DNA of 24,901 bases. Origin: CAZRIE01 sp964600075 (GTDB taxonomy: Bacteria > Bacteroidota > Bacteroidia > Flavobacteriales > Flavobacteriaceae). The stretch spans positions 1-24,901 of the forward strand of contig CAZRIE010000061.1 in NCBI GenBank assembly GCA_964600075.1, written 5' to 3'. Positions within the stretch are counted from its first letter, which is position 1. Each line of letters starts with the position of its first letter. The notes under the pieces were generated by a model that was given only the letters and a program-made list of their open reading frames with translations, made no database searches and was not told the DNA's origin. This document shows positions 8,022-15,832 of this stretch, one piece after another. The position numbers were made by a program, and so were the translations under genes.

Positions 8022-9338
8022 TTAAATGAAAGTGTCTAAAATAAGTACGCCTATCAGGCCCATGATGCCGACGGTCGTTTCCATGACCGTCCATGTGCGT
8101 AAGGTGTCCTTTATCGAAAGGTTGAAATATTCTTTGTAGAGCCAAAAACCACCATCGTTTACATGTGAAAGCATCAAACTGCCCGATCCGATGGCCAAAA
8201 CCATCAGTTCAGCACTGACCCCTGAATCGGCCACTAAGGGCAAAGCAATACCAGCCGCTGTAAGCCCAGCAACGGTTGCCGAACCCACACATACACGAAT
8301 TACGGTGGCGATGAGCCAAGCCAAAACCAAAGGTGAAATTGTGGAGTCTTTGAGCATTTCGCCAATGTATTCGCTCACTCCGCTGTCGATCAGTACTTGT
8401 TTTAAGGCACCTGCGCCGGCGATAATCAAAAGTACCATCGTGATTCCCGAAACGGCACTCGCCACGGAATTCATCACTTCTTTCATTTTTTTACCACGGG
8501 CAAGTCCTAAGGTATAGATAGCGACCAATACGGAAATCAACATGGCAATGACCGGGTCACCCAAAATATCGGTGGTTTTTCTAAGGATATTTTCTTCGGG
8601 AAGTAGCAAGGCCATAACTGACGCCAGTCCAATCAAAATAACGGGAAGCAAGGCGGTAAGTATGCTAGTCATCGTACTCGGCATTTCGTCGTCGGTCAAG
8701 ATTCTGGGGTTCAAAAATTCTTTGAGAGGAGTAGCTTCAATGTTCTTTATGGTACGCGAAAACAGAGGCCCCGCTACAATAATGGCTGGAATTGCCACCA
8801 TGATACCATACAATAAGGTTTTTCCGATATCGGCATCGAACATTACCGCGATTCCCGTAGGCGCAGGGTGGGGCGGTAGGTACCCGTGTGTAACCGATAA
8901 GGATGCGAGCATAGGTAAACCCACATAGATCAAAGGAAGCCCGGTAGCTGCAGCAACCGTAAAGACCAAAGGAATCAATATCACAAAGCCCACGGTATAG
9001 AACATCGGAATACCGACGATAAATCCGGTCAAAACTACGGCCCATTGAATATTTTTTACGCCGAATTTTGCAATGAGTTGTGTGGTAATTTTTTGGGCAG
9101 CCCCGCTATCGGCCACCAATTTACCAAGCATGGCACCGAGGCCAAGAATCAAAATTAGGTAGCCCAACGTATTTCCGATTCCTGTTTCAATCGATTTGGT
9201 GACCGCGGCGAAATCCATTCCTTCTGCAACCCCTACCAAAAGGGAAACGATTATAAAAGAGATAAAGGCATTAAGCTTGAAACGGGCAATTAGAATGAAC
9301 AGGAGGATAATTCCTGCAATAACAATGGCTAGTGGCAT
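8022..9338 (-). CDS. GntP-family permease (gluconate or D-serine type)
   Basis: A 438-aa inner-membrane proton symporter of the GntP family, with many hydrophobic helices and the usual family length. Recognisable stretches are GYLILILGLGAMLGKLV (about 58-74), LPPHPAPTGIAVMF (about 153-166, the conserved HPAP loop) and LSHVNDGGFWLYKEYF near the C terminus. The family carries gluconate and other sugar acids, but it also includes DsdX, the E. coli D-serine transporter. Because the next genes are RidA and a D-TA/D-serine dehydratase-like enzyme, a D-amino-acid or D-hydroxyamino-acid substrate is the better guess here. It is the first gene of the minus-strand unit and diverges from the aminotransferase-like gene across a 168-bp gap with a candidate operator. 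Confidence 0.93.
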   Translation of the reverse strand: MPLAIVIAGIILLFILIARFKLNAFISFIIVSLLVGVAEGMDFAAVTKSIETGIGNTLGYLILILGLGAMLGKLVADSGAAQKITTQLIAKFGVKNIQWAVVLTGFIVGIPMFYTVGFVILIPLVFTVAAATGLPLIYVGLPMLASLSVTHGYLPPHPAPTGIAVMFDADIGKTLLYGIMVAIPAIIVAGPLFSRTIKNIEATPLKEFLNPRILTDDEMPSTMTSILTALLPVILIGLASVMALLLPEENILRKTTDILGDPVIAMLISVLVAIYTLGLARGKKMKEVMNSVASAVSGITMVLLIIAGAGALKQVLIDSGVSEYIGEMLKDSTISPLVLAWLIATVIRVCVGSATVAGLTAAGIALPLVADSGVSAELMVLAIGSGSLMLSHVNDGGFWLYKEYFNLSIKDTLRTWTVMETTVGIMGLIGVLILDTFI

Positions 9339-9418
9339 GGGTATGTTTTAAATGCTATTCGCTAAATATACAATTTTGGCAGAATTTTTTATGGATTATA
9401 TCTTTAGAGGGATAAAAT

Positions 9419-9441
9419 ATACGAACTTCTGAATATCGTAT
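9419..9441. promoter_or_regulatory. candidate operator dyad between divergent gntP and aminotransferase genes
   Basis: A 23-bp dyad made of ATACGA at 9419-9424, TTC at 9427-9429, GAA at 9431-9433 and TCGTAT at 9436-9441, all symmetric about base 9430. Eighteen of 22 flanking positions pair. It lies 80 bp upstream of the gntP ATG and 65 bp upstream of the aminotransferase ATG, where one regulator could control both units. No regulator gene lies beside it. This is inference from symmetry and place only. Confidence 0.45.
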
Positions 9442-9506
9442 CTAAAACTTATAAAAATAGAAAAATCTGTGTTATCTTGTTTACGTATTTTACAAAAGCA
9501 GTTAGT

Positions 9507-10769
9507 ATGGAAAAACGACAGTTTCTAAAACAAATGGGGCAGGCAGCAATGAGTCTTCCGCTTTTATCTTTTGGTCTAAATGACGCCTATTCAATCCCTA
9601 CAGAAGGCTATGAGATTGAGGATGATGAAGCGTTCTGGGCCAGGATCCGTCAAGATTATTTTCTTAAACCAGATTATATAAATCTTGAAAACGGCTACTA
9701 CAATCTTATTCCCCAACCGATCATGAAAAAGTATCAAAAGCATATTGAGACCGTCAATTATGAGGCGAGCCATTATATGCGTACGGTACAATGGGATAAT
9801 AAGGCGCGGGTTGCTGCACGTTTGGCACAATTGGTCAACGCCACACCCGAAACTACCGTTATCACTCGAAATACTACTGAATCTTTAGATTTGGTTATTG
9901 GTGGCTTTCCTTGGAAAAAAGGGGATGAGGCTATTTACGCCAAGCAAGACTATGGATCCATGCAAGTACAGTTCGAAATGGTCGCCAAACGGTTTGCGAT
10001 TGTCAATAATGTAGTTTCCATACCGAATTACCCCAAAGACGATGCTGAAATCGTGTCAATTTACGAGTCCAAGATTACGGATAAGACCAAACTGATTATG
10101 GTCAGCCAAATGATAAATATTACCGGTCATATCCTGCCGGTGCGGAAAATTTGCGATATGGCACATGGTTACGGTGTAGATGTTATGGTCGATGGAGCAC
10201 ATTGTGTCGGCCATATAAAAACCGATATCATGGCGATGGACTGTGATTATTACGGTTCTAGTCTACATAAATGGTTGAGCGCTCCGTTAGGGGCAGGTCT
10301 CTTGGTGGTGAAAAAGGAAAAAATTTCCAAGATTTGGCCCCTTTTAGCCGATCACAATAGGGAACCAGATGATATTGGAAGGTTGAACCATATCGGAACG
10401 CATCCTGTTGCCACTGATTTGGCCATAGGGGATGCCATCGATTATTTGAATATTATCGGCCTTGGGCGAAAAGAAAAAAGAATGCGGTATTTGCAACGTT
10501 ACTGGAGTACGAAGTTGCGCGATTTACCCAAAATCGTTATCAATACACCGATTGATGAACACCGCAGTTGCGGCATTGCCAATATAGGAATCGGTGACAT
10601 GCCTCCGAAGGAATTGGCCAAAACCTTATTGGATGAATTCAATATATTCACGGTAGGTGTCGATTATGCCAATGTGAAAGGTTGCCGAATTACGCCTAAT
10701 GTGTACACGACTACCGCCGAATTGGATACTTTTATCGATGCCATGAAAACACTGGCCGCCAGGGGCTGA
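9507..10769 (+). CDS. exported class-V aminotransferase-like PLP protein (isopenicillin-N epimerase-like)
   Basis: A 420-aa fold-type I PLP protein of the class V aminotransferase group, in the branch often named isopenicillin N epimerase-like or cysteine desulfurase-like. The Schiff-base lysine is Lys255 in SSLHKWLSAP. Asp229 in VDGAH is the residue that pairs with the PLP ring nitrogen, and TRNTTESL (120-127) fits the phosphate-binding part. The start is ATG 9507, because the frame open from 9477 begins with TTG and adds ten residues ahead of the export signal. The N terminus MEKRQFLKQMGQAAMSLPLLSFG looks like a Tat-type signal, though with KR in place of RR, so the protein may act outside the cytoplasm. 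It diverges from the gntP-ridA-D-TA unit. A role in D/L interconversion or transamination of the same substrate is plausible but unproven. Confidence 0.87.
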   Translation: MEKRQFLKQMGQAAMSLPLLSFGLNDAYSIPTEGYEIEDDEAFWARIRQDYFLKPDYINLENGYYNLIPQPIMKKYQKHIETVNYEASHYMRTVQWDNKARVAARLAQLVNATPETTVITRNTTESLDLVIGGFPWKKGDEAIYAKQDYGSMQVQFEMVAKRFAIVNNVVSIPNYPKDDAEIVSIYESKITDKTKLIMVSQMINITGHILPVRKICDMAHGYGVDVMVDGAHCVGHIKTDIMAMDCDYYGSSLHKWLSAPLGAGLLVVKKEKISKIWPLLADHNREPDDIGRLNHIGTHPVATDLAIGDAIDYLNIIGLGRKEKRMRYLQRYWSTKLRDLPKIVINTPIDEHRSCGIANIGIGDMPPKELAKTLLDEFNIFTVGVDYANVKGCRITPNVYTTTAELDTFIDAMKTLAARG

Positions 10770-10847
10770 ACCTATCTATGGTTTGGACTTATGCTATTGT
10801 CTATTCAACGTAGCGATTTTTGCAGTAGTATTCCTCTTTGACGATGA

Positions 10848-10869
10848 ACGTTAATAAACGTATTTTTTT
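10848..10869 (+). terminator. weak possible terminator after the aminotransferase-like gene
   Basis: ACGTT and AACGT form a 5-bp stem with an AATA loop, followed by a run of seven T. The stem is short and AT-rich, so termination strength is doubtful. It lies 79 bp past the stop codon in the convergent gap before the BNR gene. Confidence 0.3.
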
Positions 10870-10916
10870 AGGAAACTGACCGAAATATCGTACTTCCAGT
10901 ACATCGAAATTGGGTA

Positions 10917-12317
10917 TCAGTACACTTTGATTGGCTTTTCCCATTCTTCGGTCATAGTATAGGGTAATCGGTACACGTTGCCATCAAAATCTCCGAAAAA
11001 AAGTTCGGAAATACTCAGTTTATCAGGATTGCCATTTGCCCAGAAAAATGAAAACGGCGCTTTTGACTGCAAAGGCCTGCGAACGTAAGCGTTGTTTAAG
11101 GTACTGTTCTTTGTAATGACCTTTTCCTTTTCCCAATCCTTTCCTGAGTTCTTAGAAACCCAAACGGCAATTTCTCCTCCGACACCATATTTCTGGGGAC
11201 CGCTTTCAGTCGGGCCAACAATTTTCCATTCGTCATCCGCTATAAAAATACTGCCCATGTCGTAATTATGATCAGAGGCACATACGATTTTGGTTGTCCA
11301 CTCAATGCCATTCCAAAAGGTAACGCGCCATTCATAGGGTGCATTTTCAGGCCCTGGTTCGTGTCCTCCACTGGTGATATAAAGGCATACAGGCTTGCCC
11401 TCCCTGTCAAAACCCATATCTTTCATGTAGACGTTCTTGTTTTGACTATGGTAATCAATGACCCGGGTCGCACTCTCGATATTATCAATAGGGATAGAAA
11501 TTTGTTTTCCGTCAACGGTGGTCCATGATGTTCCGTGATTGCGGGTCTGTACATAGTAGAGGTCACTTCTTGTATCGACATCCCCATTCGTGTGCCGGTT
11601 AAAAAAAGTACCCAATATTTCTCCATTTGCAAATTGGTTGCTGACTTGGTAATGACCACTCCTGTTATCTTTTCCAGAGGGTATTCCAGCTAATTTTTGA
11701 ACGGGCTGCCAGATTTGTTGATCAAGACTAGATTCAAAATACAGTTCGCGTACTCCCGTATACTTTGTAAAGAAATGGAAAAAACCTTTATCCGTATTCC
11801 AGATTTGTGGGTAGGTAAATTCAGATTTCTCCATAATCTCAAAACTATCGGTAGAAAATGGCCGATCGCTTTTAAGTTTTATTCCCTCTCGCTTTTTGCT
11901 CCTTCCGCTGACGAATATCCAAAGATATCCCTCATCGTCTATAAGAATTGTAGGATTGTCGTGCGGATCATTAACTTGCTGTTTGTCATAGGCAACTGTG
12001 GGTTTTGAAACCAGACCAGTGGCATGGTCATAAGAACCGACCATGCAGAGCAAGTGCCGCTCGTCTTTTTGGGTCGTACCGCCATAGACGAAAAATGTCT
12101 TATTCGCTTCAGGGGAATAGATGGCTAAGGGAATGTGCTTAGCCGTATACGTGCCCAAAGCCCCTGAATATTTATCGCCGTAAGGAAATTTTTGGTTCAG
12201 CTCGAACCAAATGCCCCGATAGCCATCGACTTTTTGGTTACGCATATCGTTGCCACTTTGGGCACTTCCCAAGTGAAGACCAATTATATATGTTAGAATA
12301 AGAAGTCTTATTTTCAT
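10917..12317 (-). CDS. secreted BNR_4-repeat beta-propeller protein
   Basis: A 466-aa secreted protein with a signal peptide (MKIRLLILTYIIGLHLGSAQ) and a body typical of the BNR_4 family (sialidase-like beta-propeller). Visible signs are the GYRGIWFELNQKFPYGDKYSG opening of the mature protein (32-52), repeated blade motifs such as DDEGYLWIFVSGR (127-139) and SGKDWEKE, and His119 in NDPHDNP. The family includes polysaccharide lyases (PL24/PL25 ulvan lyases) and many uncharacterised proteins in polysaccharide-use loci. The His-Asn-Pro region resembles the lyase catalytic strip. The second histidine expected in the next strand is not evident (WIFVSGR), so lyase activity is not assured. The gene lies 21 bp downstream of the alpha/beta hydrolase gene and is probably in its operon. 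Confidence 0.82.
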   Translation of the reverse strand: MKIRLLILTYIIGLHLGSAQSGNDMRNQKVDGYRGIWFELNQKFPYGDKYSGALGTYTAKHIPLAIYSPEANKTFFVYGGTTQKDERHLLCMVGSYDHATGLVSKPTVAYDKQQVNDPHDNPTILIDDEGYLWIFVSGRSKKREGIKLKSDRPFSTDSFEIMEKSEFTYPQIWNTDKGFFHFFTKYTGVRELYFESSLDQQIWQPVQKLAGIPSGKDNRSGHYQVSNQFANGEILGTFFNRHTNGDVDTRSDLYYVQTRNHGTSWTTVDGKQISIPIDNIESATRVIDYHSQNKNVYMKDMGFDREGKPVCLYITSGGHEPGPENAPYEWRVTFWNGIEWTTKIVCASDHNYDMGSIFIADDEWKIVGPTESGPQKYGVGGEIAVWVSKNSGKDWEKEKVITKNSTLNNAYVRRPLQSKAPFSFFWANGNPDKLSISELFFGDFDGNVYRLPYTMTEEWEKPIKVY

Positions 12318-12338
12318 GATACTGCCCCTTCTAAAAAA

Positions 12339-13175
12339 TTATTCAATGAGTATTTGAGGTAATTCAGTGAGATACCCAAGGGACTGTAAAAACAGATCTG
12401 CCTCAGCAACCGTTTGTTTATAATTTTTTAGGTTCGGATAGTTGAAAAAACCATGTTGTCCGCCCTCATAGATTTTTAATTCGCATCTACTACCGACCTT
12501 TTCCATAACCGTTTTGTAATATTCGGCAGTAGCTATGGGGATGAGTTTGTCTTTCGTACCCAAGAATAAAATCGTGGGGGGAGCTCCTTTTTTAATATTG
12601 TGTAAGGGGGAATAGTCTTTGTAAGCATCACCGATCCGTTCATAACCATAACCACCAGGGCCATTATCGATTACGGGATTAAAAAGCACTAAGGCATTGG
12701 GAATGCAACTTATCGACAGTTCGTCTGTAGCATCGTCGTACTTTTTTGTGAAGGTAGCAGCGGCGGCAAGATGACCCCCGGCCGAACCCCCGGCCGCAAT
12801 GATTTTGGTCGGGTCGATACCAAATTCTCCAGCATTTTTTCGAAGGTATCGTATGGCCGATTTCGCATCTTTTAGCGCTTCGAAGGGAGTCGTGCCGTGT
12901 TTGGTTTCCGTTCGGTAGTCGGCAAGAAAACAGATTAGCCCCCTTTTGGCAAAATATTTAGCATGGTTGATAAAATGAGAACGGTCACCACCTTTCCAGC
13001 CTCCTCCAAAAAAGAAAACCATTGCCGGGTAATTTCTCGTCGAATCTAAATGCTCAGGGGTATGGATTTCCAAAAATAATTTAGTGGTGTCTACTTGCTT
13101 GTATAGCACTTTTTTTTGGGCAAATGCTATAGCGGGAAACAAAAAAAGAAGTGCTACCGAAGTTTTTAAAGTCAT
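12339..13175 (-). CDS. secreted alpha/beta hydrolase (carboxylesterase, HSL-like)
   Basis: A 278-aa alpha/beta hydrolase with a signal peptide ending near AFAQ (residue 20), so it acts outside the cytoplasm. The oxyanion-hole motif is FFGGGWKGG (55-63, replacing the usual HGGGW). The nucleophile elbow is GGSAGG with Ser131, the acid is Asp209 in GTKDKLIP, and the base is His241 in GGQHGFF. This resembles the BD-FAE/HSL-type esterases often found in carbohydrate-degradation loci, where they remove acetyl or feruloyl esters. The BNR_4 gene follows after 21 bp. The upstream 104-bp gap to 13280 has no convincing promoter. Confidence 0.9.
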   Translation of the reverse strand: MTLKTSVALLFLFPAIAFAQKKVLYKQVDTTKLFLEIHTPEHLDSTRNYPAMVFFFGGGWKGGDRSHFINHAKYFAKRGLICFLADYRTETKHGTTPFEALKDAKSAIRYLRKNAGEFGIDPTKIIAAGGSAGGHLAAAATFTKKYDDATDELSISCIPNALVLFNPVIDNGPGGYGYERIGDAYKDYSPLHNIKKGAPPTILFLGTKDKLIPIATAEYYKTVMEKVGSRCELKIYEGGQHGFFNYPNLKNYKQTVAEADLFLQSLGYLTELPQILIE

Positions 13176-13279
13176 AGTTCATTATACCTGTTAGTCCTTA
13201 GTAAATATAAGGCTTTACATGGTAAAATAGCTAAAGGATATTCTTGCCGAAAACAAGGTTAGTTCGGCCTCTTAGTGGG

Positions 13280-13927
13280 TTATTGTTCAAATAACCTGTA
13301 TTGCCCCTTAAGCCTTAGTGTTACGTTCACCGTCTCTTTACTTTCATTGCGGAAATACCAACCGTGTTTTCCTTCAAAGGGCGTTGTAAAGGTACCAGCC
13401 ATATTATTGGAATACGCTAACGTATAACTTTCATAAAATACGTTTTTGGGTGGATTCTCTTGATATACTTCTCCATGAAAATCGATATAAACGATGGTGT
13501 CGTCGTCTGTGGCCCATTCATATTTCACGCTCGCATATTTTAACGCCTTGAACTTATACTCGATGCCCTTTCCGGCAGGAATTACAACCATGATGGTGTC
13601 ATTACGTTCTTCAAACTGTTCAGCGGGTGCAGGGTTGTCTGCTTCCTCGGGTCTTGAAACACTGGGTGGAGAACCCAATTTTTCTAATTTTAATTTTTTG
13701 AACGTTTTTGTACTGCCCTTATCGGTGTTGACTTCTATGGTTTCCTCCGGGGCTTCATCCACATAAAGTTTATCGAACCCGAACAGTTTTCCCGTACCTA
13801 ATGGATCTCTGTCGAATTCGGCGGGCAAAACGGCGACCACAAAGACGAGAATACCTGCAAAAAGCGCTAGCAATACGGATTTTGCCAATTGTTTTTTGGT
13901 CATCGTAGGTTTTTCCTCTACTTCCAT
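13280..13927 (-). CDS. one-pass transmembrane anchor protein linked to HupE
   Basis: A 215-aa protein with a cytoplasmic N terminus (MEVEEKPTMTKKQLAKS), one membrane helix (about 16-34) and then LPAEFDRDPLGTG. The rest is outside the cytoplasm: a Pro/Glu-rich linker (60-108) and a beta-rich C-terminal domain (110-215) with IPAGKGIEYKFK, YEWATDDD and EGKHGWYFRN. From memory this matches the architecture of the proteins named transmembrane anchor protein that sit next to HupE/UreJ genes in Proteobacteria. That resemblance is not computed here. It starts 3 bp after the HupE-like stop codon, so the two are surely co-transcribed. The function is unknown. Confidence 0.8.
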   Translation of the reverse strand: MEVEEKPTMTKKQLAKSVLLALFAGILVFVVAVLPAEFDRDPLGTGKLFGFDKLYVDEAPEETIEVNTDKGSTKTFKKLKLEKLGSPPSVSRPEEADNPAPAEQFEERNDTIMVVIPAGKGIEYKFKALKYASVKYEWATDDDTIVYIDFHGEVYQENPPKNVFYESYTLAYSNNMAGTFTTPFEGKHGWYFRNESKETVNVTLRLKGQYRLFEQ

Positions 13928-13930
13928 ATT

Positions 13931-14623
13931 TTAATTTTTATCGATGAAATATCCAGTTAGCTGAAAACTTAACAACAAAAAGCCTGCGGCCATCAAAACG
14001 ATGTTAGTGGCATTCGAAAATTTTAGATAACTGTTGTATTGTCGCCAGATGACCAAAATGAGCAACACTAGGCCCAGCGCCAAAAATTGACCGATTTCTA
14101 CGCCGAGGTTAAACCCCAATAAGTTTATTAAAAGTCCTTCTTTGTCGAATTCAAATTCCTGTAATTTTGTGGCCAGCCCAAAACCATGGAACAGACCGAA
14201 TACCAATACCGCAATCTGCGTATTGGGCTGCTTACCAAAGAATTTTTTGAATCCCCCCAAATTATCAAATCCTTTATAAACAATAGACAGGGCGATTATG
14301 GCGTCGATGAGGTAAGCGTTGACATTTATGTCGGCCATGACACCCAATAGCAAGGTAAGACTATGGCCTAGGGTAAAAAAACTGACATAAATCAATATTT
14401 GTTTCGGGTGATACAGAAAAAAAATGACACCGACTAAGAAAAGCAAATGATCGTACCCAGTGATCATATGTTTGGCCCCGATATATAAAAAAGGACCGAA
14501 AGCGATACCTTTGTTGCTGGATAAAAAAGACTGGGTAGCCCCATCGACCCCATGTGCAAGCGCAGTTGCAGAAATGCAAAACAGCATTAAAAATAATAGG
14601 AAAGGATTTATTTTTCTTAACAT
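13931..14623 (-). CDS. HupE/UreJ-family membrane protein
   Basis: A 230-aa polytopic membrane protein of the HupE/UreJ type (HupE_UreJ_2-like), with a signal-like first segment ending ALAHG and about six further hydrophobic segments. Conserved histidine-containing helices are present: GAKHMITGYDHLLFLVG (His52, Asp58, His59) and FFTLGHSLTLLLG (His87). Characterised HupE/UreJ proteins carry nickel or act in hydrogenase/urease metal supply, but no hydrogenase or urease genes are in this window. The start is ATG 14623, because the frame open from 14629 begins with TTG. It sits 9 bp after the small His-tailed lipoprotein and 3 bp before the anchor protein. Metal transport is the likely role, and the metal is unknown. 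Confidence 0.85.
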   Translation of the reverse strand: MLRKINPFLLFLMLFCISATALAHGVDGATQSFLSSNKGIAFGPFLYIGAKHMITGYDHLLFLVGVIFFLYHPKQILIYVSFFTLGHSLTLLLGVMADINVNAYLIDAIIALSIVYKGFDNLGGFKKFFGKQPNTQIAVLVFGLFHGFGLATKLQEFEFDKEGLLINLLGFNLGVEIGQFLALGLVLLILVIWRQYNSYLKFSNATNIVLMAAGFLLLSFQLTGYFIDKN

Positions 14624-14632
14624 CCCCAAAAA

Positions 14633-14878
14633 TCAGTGTGCGTGCCCGTGTTCTTTGACCTGACGTAGACTATCTTGCGTCATGCTGTCTTTTCGAATGT
14701 CCTCTAAATGAATTTGTTGCAGGCTGTCTTCGGTTTTTTTCAGCACCTCGGCCAATTTTTCTTTTTCGATTTCCAGTGACTCGGCCGTATTTTCTTGAGC
14801 TTCCTTGTTTTTATCACCACAAGATGCCAAGAGTGTTAAAGAAAAAAAGAAGTATAGTAATAAACCTTTGAATTTCAT
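14633..14878 (-). CDS. small lipoprotein with a coiled-coil body and histidine tail
   Basis: An 81-aa lipoprotein. The signal ends in LLASC with lipid-modified Cys20, followed by GDKNKEAQENTAE. The body (about 35-75) is highly charged with a heptad-like pattern and should form a single long helix. It ends in HGHAH, which could bind a metal ion. It is the first gene of the three-gene HupE unit. A perfect palindrome lies 24 bp upstream of its ATG. Small lipoproteins of this kind may deliver or sense a metal for the membrane partner, but nothing direct shows this. Confidence 0.75.
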   Translation of the reverse strand: MKFKGLLLYFFFSLTLLASCGDKNKEAQENTAESLEIEKEKLAEVLKKTEDSLQQIHLEDIRKDSMTQDSLRQVKEHGHAH

Positions 14879-14902
14879 GATTGTTATATTTAGTTTTTGA
14901 CT

Positions 14903-14918
14903 ATGGAACTAGTTCCAT
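14903..14918. promoter_or_regulatory. perfect 16-bp palindrome upstream of the HupE unit
   Basis: ATGGAACTAGTTCCAT reads the same on both strands. It lies 24 bp before the ATG of the first gene of the lipoprotein-HupE-anchor unit, in the position of an operator or a 5'-leader element. The next bases on each side do not pair, so the dyad is exactly 16 bp. Candidate repressor unknown. Confidence 0.5.
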
Positions 14919-14952
14919 TTTCACCTGTTCGCAGCGAAGTGTTTATCAAAAA

Positions 14953-14960
14953 CAAAGTTA
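14953..14960 (-). promoter_or_regulatory. possible -7 promoter box for the HupE unit
   Basis: On the minus strand TAACTTTG matches the Bacteroidetes TAnnTTTG box exactly. It lies about 75 bp before the lipoprotein ATG. No TTTG box is found 19-21 nt upstream, so confidence is low. If real, the 16-bp palindrome lies about 30-45 nt into the transcript. Confidence 0.3.
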
Positions 14961-15107
14961 GTATCCAAATTTGAAAAGTCCATTATAAATTCGTTGAAAA
15001 ACGTTGTACGGCTGTCAAAAAATAAGGCTGTAATAAAAAAGGCCACTGATTTCGATTTGGAAATCAATTGCCTCTTTTATCTAATTTATTTCAAAAACTC
15101 TTACCTG

Positions 15108-15347
15108 TTAGTCGTGCAATGGTAAGGTGTCAAATGCTTTCTTTTTATTTTCGAACCAATCTTTCATTCCGTCTGGCGATTTCATTAGTTCTTGCATTTC
15201 GTTCATTGCCGCCAAATGTGCCTTATTGCCCTTTTGGAACATTTCCAAGCCGTGAGCTTTGCTCATTTCGGCAATTTCTTCAAAGGTATCGGCATGGAAT
15301 TCTTGGTCACATGCTCCGCCCAATTGTTTACAGGTCATTGTTTTCAT
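15108..15347 (-). CDS. DUF1059 family small protein
   Basis: A 79-aa soluble protein that matches the DUF1059 pattern: MTCKQLGGACDQEFHADTF near the N terminus (two Cys and one His in a short span), then the helical segment MSKAHGLEMFQKG and a MNEMQELM repeat toward the end. The family has no established function. It lies 26 bp downstream of the SRPBCC gene on the same strand and probably belongs to the arsR-SRPBCC unit. The conserved Cys/His residues could bind metal, but this is a guess. Confidence 0.8.
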   Translation of the reverse strand: MKTMTCKQLGGACDQEFHADTFEEIAEMSKAHGLEMFQKGNKAHLAAMNEMQELMKSPDGMKDWFENKKKAFDTLPLHD

Positions 15348-15373
15348 AATCGTTTTATTTGTTATTGATTGTG

Positions 15374-15832
15374 TTACATGTGTTTAAGAAGTTTGCCAAG
15401 CCTATCGAATACAGAACCCCATCCGTTCATTATTCCCATTTTCTCTTGTTGTATTTTGTATTCTTCGGTTGGATGAACGACATTAAAGGTAAAATTGGTC
15501 TTGTTTCCATTTGCAGAGAACAGTGCTTGTATTTCAACACCTTCCGTCATAGGCTTAAAGTTTGCCGAAGAAATAATTTTTTCAAATTCGACGATTTCTA
15601 GGTATTTGCCCTCGGCAATAAACTCTTGTCCGTTGGGCATAGGCATGCTATATTTCCATTTACCACCAACTTTAAATTCATGCTCAATAACTTTTGTTTC
15701 TACTCCCTTGGGGCTCCACCATTGAGCAATGTGTCCGGATTGTGTCCAAGCCTCCCAGACTAAATTTATGGGGGCGTTAAAAGTCCGTTTTAAGGTTATA
15801 GTACGATTGTCAATCTCGTGAGCGTTCTTCAT
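15374..15832 (-). CDS. SRPBCC (AHSA1/START-like) domain protein
   Basis: A 152-aa cytoplasmic protein of the AHSA1-type SRPBCC superfamily, a hydrophobic-ligand-binding fold. Family marks are the N-terminal LKRTFNAPINLVWEAWT (about 13-29), the WWSPKG motif (38-43) and the GGKWKYSMPMPNG strand pair (about 52-64). It overlaps the upstream arsR by 23 bp, so translation is coupled. ArsR-type regulator plus SRPBCC partner is a very common bacterial pair. The ligand is unknown and no catalytic role can be claimed. Confidence 0.9.
   Translation of the reverse strand: MKNAHEIDNRTITLKRTFNAPINLVWEAWTQSGHIAQWWSPKGVETKVIEHEFKVGGKWKYSMPMPNGQEFIAEGKYLEIVEFEKIISSANFKPMTEGVEIQALFSANGNKTNFTFNVVHPTEEYKIQQEKMGIMNGWGSVFDRLGKLLKHM

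Noticed and set aside
7602..8039. 145-aa open frame on the + strand across ridA
   Set aside because: It overlaps a well-supported RidA gene on the opposite strand and has no recognisable features.
8542..8928. 128-aa open frame on the + strand inside gntP
   Set aside because: It is antisense to a confident permease gene and has no signal or domain support.
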